A DNA stretch of 11,474 nt from Bacteroidota bacterium (GTDB lineage: Bacteria; Bacteroidota; Bacteroidia; Chitinophagales; Chitinophagaceae). Each line of letters begins with the position of its first letter. Position 1 is the first letter of the stretch. The stretch is from contig JAEWBD010000042.1 of NCBI GenBank assembly GCA_023391315.1, positions 1 through 11,474 on the forward strand, in the 5' to 3' direction. Of the stretch, positions 6,168-11,474 are shown piece after piece. The notes under the pieces are model-generated. The model made no database searches and was not told the DNA's origin. It saw only the letters and a program-made list of their open reading frames with translations. A program made the position numbers and the translations under genes.

Positions 6168-6238
6168 ACGGGCATAGTTCAATGGTAGAATAGAGGTCTC
6201 CAAAACCTTCGATCTGGGTTCTAATCCTAGTGCCCGTG
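6168..6238 (+). tRNA. tRNA-Trp (anticodon CCA)
   Basis: This is a 71-base cloverleaf with acceptor stem ACGGGCA/TGCCCGT. A1-U72 and discriminator G73 are the usual bacterial tRNA-Trp identity elements. The anticodon stem GAGGT/ACCTT carries CCA at 6200-6202. The T-arm is CTGGG-TTCTAAT-CCTAG. The T-loop has T at position 57 (6222), where nearly all tRNAs have a purine (see findings). A tRNA-Trp between tuf and secE is a familiar arrangement in Bacteroidetes. Confidence 0.96.
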
Positions 6239-6256
6239 CTTAGTAAAAGTAAACAA

Positions 6257-6324
6257 GTTGAAATGTTGATACGTTGAAAGGTTTTTACTAATCAACTTAA
6301 TCAGCCAGTCAACTCAATCAACTT
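6257..6324. repeat. GTTGA / TCAAC repeat cluster before secE
   Basis: GTTGA occurs at 6257, 6265 and 6273 with an exact 8-base period. Its reverse complement TCAAC follows at 6292, 6309 and 6318. AAGTTGA (6255-6261) can pair with TCAACTT at 6292-6298 or at 6318-6324. A further inverted pair, TAGTAAAA (6241-6248) and TTTTACTA (6283-6290), overlaps the cluster. This fills the 92-base spacer up to secE. Confidence 0.65.
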
Positions 6325-6330
6325 AAAAAA

Positions 6331-6525
6331 ATGAATAAAGTTTCTAATTATTTCCGCGATTCTTATAAAGAATTGACTGAAAAAGTTACCTGGCCAACCT
6401 GGGCCCAGTTGCAGCAATCAACCTTAGTTGTTTTGGGTGCTACAATAATAATAATGGCCATAATAGGTTTAATGGATTTGGGCAGTAATGAACTGCTAAA
6501 ACTTATCTATTCATTTTTCAGTTAA
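6331..6525 (+). CDS. secE: Protein translocase subunit SecE
   Basis: This 64-residue small membrane subunit of the SecYEG translocon clamps SecY. It has an amphipathic N-terminal helix NYFRDSYKELTEKVTWPTW, containing the conserved KVTWPT motif (18-23), then one membrane helix at about residues 29-50. This is the short single-helix form usual outside gamma-proteobacteria. The start at ATG 6331 follows a run of As. It is followed by nusG after 16 bases, the classical secE-nusG pairing, and the two are surely one transcript. Confidence 0.97.
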   Translation: MNKVSNYFRDSYKELTEKVTWPTWAQLQQSTLVVLGATIIIMAIIGLMDLGSNELLKLIYSFFS

Positions 6526-6541
6526 TATATAAAGTAAGTGT

Positions 6542-7138
6542 ATGGAGAATGTAACTGAGGAAAATGTTGTTCAACAGCAGGATACCAAATGGTATGTATT
6601 GCGTGTTGTGAGCGGCAAAGAGAGAAAAGTAAAGGAATATCTTGATAAAGACATAATCCGCAGCGGTTATGCTGAGGTTATAAAACAGGTATTTCTGCCA
6701 ATGGAAAAAGTATATAAAGTGCAGAATGGCAAAAAGGTAATGCGTGAAAAGAACTATTTCCCGGGTTATGTTATGCTTGAAGTATTGGACGGAAAGCTTA
6801 CAGATGATATGATTCATCACATAAGTAATGTGAGCAACGTAATGCATTTTTTAACCGATGGCAAAGGCTCAAAAGGCAATATTATTTCACTGCGCAAAAG
6901 CGAGGTAAATAAAATGCTGGGTAAAGTGGATGAAATGAGTGAAGCCGGTGGTATTACCATGAGCGAACCATTTATTATTGGTGAAACCATTAAGATTATT
7001 GATGGTGCATTCAACGATTTTAATGGCGTGATTGAAGAAGTGAATGATGAGAAGAAAAAGCTGAAGGTGATCGTAAAAATATTTGGGCGTTCTACTCCGG
7101 TTGAACTGAATTACATGCAGGTAGAAAAGCTTAGTTAA
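6542..7138 (+). CDS. nusG: Transcription termination/antitermination factor NusG
   Basis: This 198-residue RNA polymerase processivity factor also links transcription to translation and Rho. Residues 1-15 are an acidic, glutamine-rich lead. The NGN domain spans about 16-110, with KWYVLRVVSGKERKV and NYFPGYVMLE. A linker of about 110-142 leads to the KOW domain at about 143-198, with GETIKIIDGAFNDFNGVIEEV and FGRSTPVELNYMQVEKL. The start at ATG 6542 lies 16 bases after secE. A strong hairpin terminator lies 18 bases after the stop. In most bacteria rplK follows directly; here a gene on the other strand does. Confidence 0.98.
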   Translation: MENVTEENVVQQQDTKWYVLRVVSGKERKVKEYLDKDIIRSGYAEVIKQVFLPMEKVYKVQNGKKVMREKNYFPGYVMLEVLDGKLTDDMIHHISNVSNVMHFLTDGKGSKGNIISLRKSEVNKMLGKVDEMSEAGGITMSEPFIIGETIKIIDGAFNDFNGVIEEVNDEKKKLKVIVKIFGRSTPVELNYMQVEKLS

Positions 7139-7155
7139 ATACTTCTTTTCAAAAG

Positions 7156-7186
7156 AAAAACCACAGATATTCTCTGTGGTTTTTTT
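7156..7186. terminator. Bidirectional terminator between nusG and the arginase-like gene
   Basis: AAAAACCACAGA (7156-7167) and TCTGTGGTTTTT (7173-7184) form a perfect 12-bp stem with a 5-base loop and a run of seven Ts after it. On the minus strand the same stem is followed by a T-rich run. It therefore can end both nusG and the convergent gene at 7237-8379. Confidence 0.9.
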
Positions 7187-7236
7187 ATGCTCCTCATTAA
7201 TATCCTGATTCGAAAAATTGATCAGATAATAATCAT

Positions 7237-8379
7237 TTAAAGTCTTTCCGCCGCCCGCAGCCAGCGTTCAGGAATATCGTTGTTTAAAGCAGTGGCATAA
7301 TCTTTTCCGCTGCAGGCAACGAAGGTTTTATCAGGCAATTGCATCCACCAGCGTTGCGTTTTTTTACTTTGTAAAAACATCGTTTCAAAATCGGCAAACA
7401 TCAGCCTGAATTCGTTAAAATACTCCCTTTGTTCAAGTGGCGCTTCATTTTTTCCCTTCTGAATACCATCCATTAAATACCAAAGCATGTGGCTAATTTG
7501 TTTGGCTGTGAGATCGCTTACATCCTGCTTATAATTATAACCATAAATGCCAATGCTGCCGGCAATACTGCTCATACCTGCATATTGCATCAGCATGCAG
7601 GCTTCTTCGCCGTTAAATCCGTTTGGAGTTATGCGGTTGGCAGGTGCATGGCTATACTGAATGGCCGTTATATCAAAACCAATTATATTGGCGTTGCGTA
7701 CAACCGGTTCCATTGTTTCCATATGTTCTTTTACAATTCCAACGCGGTAGCAATCGAAGCGCAGCTTATCAATTGTTTCCAGCATTGACGGATGTACAAA
7801 ATAGCTTTGAAAACCTATGTGATTATAATGCTTTAAATAATTGGGTTCTTTGGTAAACATTTGCATAAGAAAATTTTCAGCCGGCATGCGGCTGTCAACA
7901 TTCATATCGAGAATAGCGTCTATACAAACAGCATCAACAAGTTTTTGCTGTTCCCCAAAAACATTATACTGCGCCATCATAATATCATGTGACCCGCCAA
8001 TAACCACCACTTTTTTATCAAGCGCTGATAACTCACTCAATATTTGCTGCAATGCAGCATAAGTATCTTCCAATGAAGCGCCCGATTTTACATTGCCTAT
8101 ATCAGCAATTTTAACTTCCGCGTGCCAGTGATACAAATTATAAAAATGGGTCCGCACAGCATTAATGCCATCATCATCTCTTTTAGGCACACCGGCACCA
8201 CGTGCTTCGCTGCAGCCAACAATAATAAGATCTGCAGCATCAACATCAGGAAAATTACTCGTATAAATATCTGCAGCGCTGCCTAATTGTTTGGAATTAT
8301 AATCTTCATCATTATTCAGCAAGCTTAAATTAACAGGTTCAAGAAAATCTATGATTGTATCTATTGCAGAAAATGCCAT
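7237..8379 (-). CDS. Arginase/formimidoylglutamase-fold protein with partial metal site
   Basis: This 380-residue cytoplasmic protein belongs to the ureohydrolase (arginase/agmatinase/formimidoylglutamase) fold family. The core motifs are recognisable but altered: GGSHD at 128-132 (H131 kept), DAILD at 154-158 in place of DAHxD (D154 and D158 kept, His replaced by I156), and GFDIT at 234-238 in place of SFDxD (D236 kept, second Asp replaced by T238). Further family-like segments are IGFQSYFV and PNGFNGEEACMLMQYAGMSS. I recall divergent relatives in Bacteroidetes being annotated as formimidoylglutamase or arginase. The C-terminal 60 residues, after about 315, extend past the usual fold. The gene is monocistronic with its own promoter, and converges on nusG. 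Loss of both ligands unique to one of the two metals makes normal arginase chemistry doubtful. The substrate is unknown. Confidence 0.8.
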   Translation of the reverse strand: MAFSAIDTIIDFLEPVNLSLLNNDEDYNSKQLGSAADIYTSNFPDVDAADLIIVGCSEARGAGVPKRDDDGINAVRTHFYNLYHWHAEVKIADIGNVKSGASLEDTYAALQQILSELSALDKKVVVIGGSHDIMMAQYNVFGEQQKLVDAVCIDAILDMNVDSRMPAENFLMQMFTKEPNYLKHYNHIGFQSYFVHPSMLETIDKLRFDCYRVGIVKEHMETMEPVVRNANIIGFDITAIQYSHAPANRITPNGFNGEEACMLMQYAGMSSIAGSIGIYGYNYKQDVSDLTAKQISHMLWYLMDGIQKGKNEAPLEQREYFNEFRLMFADFETMFLQSKKTQRWWMQLPDKTFVACSGKDYATALNNDIPERWLRAAERL

Positions 8380-8397
8380 ATTGTATTTTTATTATAA

Positions 8398-8427
8398 CAA
8401 ACATAATTAAAATGAAGCTTTGGCAAA
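8398..8427 (-). promoter_or_regulatory. Promoter of the arginase-like gene
   Basis: Read on the minus strand, TTTG (8427-8424) and TATGTTTG (8405-8398) are separated by 18 bases and match the Bacteroidetes consensus. The predicted start is near 8391, giving a leader of about 12 bases before the ATG at 8379. Confidence 0.75.
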
Positions 8428-8493
8428 AGCACACTGGTTTTTAATTTTGAATTGTTTAACCCGCACCCGGATTATTTACAAAATATCTGTATA

Positions 8494-8501
8494 TATTTTT
8501 G
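8494..8501 (+). promoter_or_regulatory. Possible -7 box just before batD
   Basis: TATTTTTG matches TAnnTTTG but has no good -33 box; TTTA at 8475 has a spacer of only 15. It ends four bases before the annotated ATG at 8506. If real, the mRNA would be leaderless or the start would be further in. Confidence 0.3.
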
Positions 8502-8505
8502 TTGA

Positions 8506-9963
8506 ATGCCTTTGTATGCGAAATATGTATTGACTTTTTTAATGTTTACCGCAAGTATACAAACCTCTTTTGTGCAACCGCAATCTGCAGATATTCCTTC
8601 TTTAATTAATAATGAAACGGGTAATGACCAGAATAATAATGAGGATATAGAATCTTCGCTGAAACGAAAAATGTTTGTAAAGGTTTTTACTAATAAGGAT
8701 AAGGCTTTTGTGGGTGAGCCACTTATGGCTACCTATAAATTTTATGTTGCCAGCGGCATAAACGACCGGCCTTCTGTAGCCAAACAACCTGAGTTTTCCG
8801 GATGCAGCGTAAAAGAATTAAACTTTGACCAGGGACCCGAATTTGAAAATATTAATAATGAAGCCTTTTCAGTTTATACAATCAGGAAAGTACAGTTAAC
8901 CGCATTGCAGGAAGGAAGTCTTTCTCTGGGGAAAGCATACGTGAATAATTATGTGCAGGTATTTAATCCCAATGATGTTTTAACAACCAGGAAATTTAAT
9001 ATTACCGTAAGCAATAGTAATAAAACGGTAGATGTAATTAATTTACCTGAGAATAATAAACCGGAAAATTTTTATGGCATTACCGGCAAGTTCAGCATAA
9101 ATGCAGTTATTGAAAATAATAAAATCCCTGTGGGTGAAAATGGAAATTTAATAGTAACGATAAAAGGTGCAGGCAATCTTGATGCTATTGTTCAGCCCGA
9201 AATTAACTGGCCCCAAAATGTGCAGCATTTTGATAGTAAAGACTCTCAGCATGTAAGCCAGAATGATTTTCCCATAACCGGCGACCGTGTTTTTAATATA
9301 CCATTTGTTGGAAACAGGGAAGGAAATATCATTATCCCGCCAATAAGTTTCAGCTATTTTAATACTGACTTAAGAAGATATGAGACTGTACAAACAGACA
9401 GCATTCCTGTATTTTTCATAAAGGCACTTTCCCAAAAAGATGCAGCCAGTGAAATTGTAAATTATGATATAACCAACCGCAAATATTTATGGATTGTACC
9501 GGCAATTGCGCTGCTTGTGGCATTAACAGCGCTTATCTCCCACAGGCGTAATGATAAAAATAATCCAAAAAACATCACCATTTCAAGTACAGCCCCACCT
9601 GCATTTGAAACTCCCAGCCCTGCTTTTAAAGTAAAATATAAAACTGACTTCTCAAGGTATTTTGATGAACTGCACACTATTACCGATAACAAAACTTTTT
9701 TTATAAAAGCAAAAACTATTCTTACAAAAGCAGTTGCTGAAAAGCTTGATTCAACACAATACTCTGAACAGGTTTTAATGAATGAATTAATTAAAAAAAC
9801 ATGCAATGCACCCGTTTGTAATAAAGCGGCAGCTTTATACGAAGCTATTAACCTGAATTTATATGCGCCTTTTGAAACGCCTGCCGATCTTGATTTTTAT
9901 TTTAAAGAAGTAAAGGAAACAGTTGAACAGCTGCAGCAGGAAGATTATTCAACGTATTTATAG
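8506..9963 (+). CDS. BatD-like membrane protein
   Basis: This 485-residue envelope protein resembles BatD (oxygen-tolerance family, PF13584). Residues 1-28 look like a signal peptide (K6, hydrophobic core 7-18). Two beta-rich extracytoplasmic repeats follow: about 57-170, starting MFVKVFTNKDKAFVGEPL, and about 194-302, with GAGNLDAIVQPEINWP and REGNIIIPPISFSYFN. A membrane helix at about 327-345 (YLWIVPAIALLVALTALIS) precedes a cytoplasmic tail of about 140 residues. It is shorter than many Bacteroidetes BatD proteins, which I recall as near 600. No batA, batB, batC or batE is in view, so it stands alone here. ATG 8506 is chosen because it completes the signal peptide; ATG 8542 would remove its charged end. 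The last 19 bases overlap the convergent regulator gene. The biochemical role of BatD is not well known. Confidence 0.8.
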   Translation: MPLYAKYVLTFLMFTASIQTSFVQPQSADIPSLINNETGNDQNNNEDIESSLKRKMFVKVFTNKDKAFVGEPLMATYKFYVASGINDRPSVAKQPEFSGCSVKELNFDQGPEFENINNEAFSVYTIRKVQLTALQEGSLSLGKAYVNNYVQVFNPNDVLTTRKFNITVSNSNKTVDVINLPENNKPENFYGITGKFSINAVIENNKIPVGENGNLIVTIKGAGNLDAIVQPEINWPQNVQHFDSKDSQHVSQNDFPITGDRVFNIPFVGNREGNIIIPPISFSYFNTDLRRYETVQTDSIPVFFIKALSQKDAASEIVNYDITNRKYLWIVPAIALLVALTALISHRRNDKNNPKNITISSTAPPAFETPSPAFKVKYKTDFSRYFDELHTITDNKTFFIKAKTILTKAVAEKLDSTQYSEQVLMNELIKKTCNAPVCNKAAALYEAINLNLYAPFETPADLDFYFKEVKETVEQLQQEDYSTYL

Positions 9964-10649
9964 CCCACCCCTCTTACAGAATGAAAGTGCTTCGGGTTGC
10001 GGCTATCTGTTTCAAAGTATTTTCTGAAATTAAGGATAAAATTATCTATCGTTCTTGTATTGGGATAAACTTTATAACCCCAAACCGATTGCAGTATTTT
10101 CTCTCTTGTTACAACCTGGTTTTTGTTTTCAATAAGCAGTTTTAGCAACATGGTTTCTTTCTTGCTTAACTCAACTTTATCACCATTATTCAATGTTGCT
10201 TCCTGTGCTTTAAAATCAATAATGTTGCCATCAAAATTATAGGTATCAAACGCAAAATCCTTATCGGAAATTTTTTTGTTTTTAATAATGAGTTTATCAA
10301 TTCTTAATAATAATTCTTCAAGATTAAACGGCTTGGTTAAATAATCATCAGCACCCTTTTTCAGGCCCAAAACCCTGTCGCTCCCGGTATCCTTAGCGCT
10401 TAGTATTAAAACCGGAACATCGTTATTATTAATCCTGATGTTTTCTGTAACGGTTATTCCATCCATTTCCGGCAGCATTATATCCATAATGATAAGATCA
10501 AAATATTCTTCGGCCACTATCTTCATAGCCTGTGTTCCGGTAAAGGCAGAAGTAACGGAATAGCCTTCCATTTCAAGGTTCAGCTTTAATGTTTCGTGGA
10601 GATTTTCTTCATCTTCCACCAACAATATATTTGCTTTTTCTTCTTTCAT
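9945..10649 (-). CDS. OmpR/PhoB-family response regulator (RprY-like)
   Basis: This 234-residue DNA-binding regulator has a receiver domain at about 6-122, with acidic residues E12/D13, phospho-acceptor D56 in IIMDIMLPEMDG, S84 in ILSAKD and K106 in YLTKPF. A winged-helix output domain spans about 138-234, with LSKKETMLLKLLIENKNQVVTR, ILQSVWGYKVYPNTRTIDNFI and the terminal HFHSVRGVGYKYVE. The ATG at 10649 overlaps the stop of the upstream kinase by one base (TAATG), a sign of translational coupling and of a cognate pair. The 3' end overlaps the convergent batD gene by 19 bases. The RprY likeness is by general pattern; the exact orthologue is not proven. Confidence 0.93.
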   Translation of the reverse strand: MKEEKANILLVEDEENLHETLKLNLEMEGYSVTSAFTGTQAMKIVAEEYFDLIIMDIMLPEMDGITVTENIRINNNDVPVLILSAKDTGSDRVLGLKKGADDYLTKPFNLEELLLRIDKLIIKNKKISDKDFAFDTYNFDGNIIDFKAQEATLNNGDKVELSKKETMLLKLLIENKNQVVTREKILQSVWGYKVYPNTRTIDNFILNFRKYFETDSRNPKHFHSVRGVGYKYVE

Positions 10650-11473
10650 TATACTTTAAATTCTACATTAAAAACACTTCCGGCAGGCTGGTTATCAGCG
10701 ATGCTTATTTTACCATTATGACTTTCGGCAATCCGTTTGCAAAGATATAAACCTAACCCTGTACCTTTTGTGTTGCGCACTGTTTCATCTCCGCTGCGAT
10801 AAAATTTTGTAAAAACCTTTTTCTTCTCTTCCTCGTTTATACCAACGCCTTCATCAATCACACTCAGAAGAACATTATTATAACCCACCAGCTTTATATA
10901 AACAGGTTTTCCTTTTGGTGAATATTTCAAGGCATTACTTATTAAATTATTTATCAGCAATTGCAGCAATAAACTTTCACCATTAATGAAGATGTTTTCT
11001 TCTATGTTTTTGATGATGGTTCTTGATGGAAAACGGGCAGCAAAATATATGGCGCATTTATCAACCAGCTCAGAAAAATCAATACTTTCCTTAGCGCTTA
11101 AATAATTGCCGCTCTCCAACTGCGATGTTATCAGAATATTTGAAACAAGCTCATTAAGCCGTTCTGTTTCCTGCAGGCTTGTTTTAATAAAATGCTGTTG
11201 CTTTTCTTCATCAAGTTTTCTTTTAAGCAAAGTTTCAAGGCTGAGATTTATAACAGCAATAGGCGTTTTTAATTCATGCGTAACAGCCATCATAAAATTT
11301 TGCTGCTGCCGGTTTAGCATAAATTGTTTCCGCACAGAACGATAAACAAATAATGCTCCTATCAATGTTACAATTACAAAAGTTATTCCTTCACTAATAT
11401 ACTGTGCCGTTTTGCGGGAATGTTCATCATTAAGTAAAAAAAGCTTTTGCTCATATGCAGCATCATCTTTATT
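10649..11473 (-). CDS. Sensor histidine kinase, N-terminus outside window
   Basis: This gives 274 codons of a membrane histidine kinase, open to the window edge. The visible part begins with an extracytoplasmic stretch and one membrane helix (fragment residues about 26-44, GITFVIVTLIGALFVYR). The HisKA domain has its H-box FMMAVTHELKTPIAVI with phospho-acceptor H66 of the fragment. The ATPase domain has N-box LINNLISNALKYSPKGK, G1 box DEGVGI, an F-box-like VFTKFYRS and G2 box KGTGLGLYLCKRI, so it is catalytically intact. A TTG at 11365 lies inside the membrane helix and is not the start. The partner is the downstream OmpR-type regulator, whose ATG overlaps this stop. The sensed signal and full length cannot be seen. 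Confidence 0.93.
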   Translation of the reverse strand, partial: NKDDAAYEQKLFLLNDEHSRKTAQYISEGITFVIVTLIGALFVYRSVRKQFMLNRQQQNFMMAVTHELKTPIAVINLSLETLLKRKLDEEKQQHFIKTSLQETERLNELVSNILITSQLESGNYLSAKESIDFSELVDKCAIYFAARFPSRTIIKNIEENIFINGESLLLQLLINNLISNALKYSPKGKPVYIKLVGYNNVLLSVIDEGVGINEEEKKKVFTKFYRSGDETVRNTKGTGLGLYLCKRIAESHNGKISIADNQPAGSVFNVEFKV

Positions 11474-11474
11474 C

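Noticed and set aside
6518..6847. 109-codon open frame on the minus strand within nusG
   Set aside because: It is antisense to a certain gene, has a low-complexity composition, and no domain or promoter is visible.
7489..8062. Several plus-strand open frames inside the arginase-like gene
   Set aside because: They overlap each other and a well-supported minus-strand gene. Their cysteine- and tyrosine-rich translations look like shadows.
9462..9806. 114-codon minus-strand open frame within batD
   Set aside because: It is antisense to the BatD membrane and tail region, and its hydrophobic parts mirror the other strand. No independent evidence supports it.

Overview
The window looks like chromosomal DNA from a member of the Bacteroidota, most likely a Chitinophagaceae-type organism; that rank is inference. 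Three things point this way. Promoters fit the Bacteroidetes pattern TTTG-N18/19-TAnnTTTG. Start codons mostly follow A/T-rich leaders without Shine-Dalgarno (SD) motifs. The gene content is typical: a bS21/xerC/hpf cluster, a tuf/tRNA-Trp/secE/nusG cluster, BatD, LytTR systems and RprY-like systems.

Layout from left to right. (1) 2-415 is the 3' end of a kynureninase gene (+). (2) 425-2261 (-) is a LytS/LytTR two-component pair, with the histidine kinase upstream of its regulator. (3) 2386-4099 (+) is a translation and chromosome maintenance block: rpsU (bS21) with a clear promoter, a xerC/xerD-type tyrosine recombinase, and a short ribosome hibernation factor (hpf) ended by a strong terminator. 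(4) 4142-7186 (+) is a stable-RNA and elongation block: promoter, tRNA-Thr(TGT), tRNA-Tyr(GTA), tRNA-Gly(TCC), tRNA-Thr(GGT), tuf, tRNA-Trp(CCA), secE, nusG and terminator. The four upstream tRNAs have the same order and anticodons as the E. coli thrU-tyrU-glyT-thrT-tufB operon. (5) 7237-8379 (-) is an arginase/formimidoylglutamase-fold protein with a partly lost metal site, sitting where rplK would normally follow nusG. (6) 8506-9963 (+) is a BatD-like membrane protein without other bat genes in view. (7) 9945-11473 (-) is a second two-component system (OmpR-type regulator and HisKA kinase). It overlaps the batD 3' end, and the kinase N-terminus lies beyond the window.

Functionally, the centre is a growth-rate hub. 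It encodes a ribosomal protein (bS21), a ribosome-silencing factor (HPF), EF-Tu, tRNAs, the SecE translocon subunit and the NusG transcription factor. It is flanked by two signalling pairs and metabolic or envelope genes.

I see no CRISPR array, prophage, insertion sequence or obvious new defence or biosynthetic system. The most interesting signals are smaller ones: a tandem duplication in the ATP-binding region of the LytS-like kinase; an arginase-like protein that keeps the ligands of one metal ion but not the other; a shared promoter-proximal leader motif in front of rpsU, hpf and the tRNA-tuf operon; a hairpin that touches the xerC start codon; and several GTTGA/TCAAC and AATTAGC inverted repeats between the tRNA and tuf genes.
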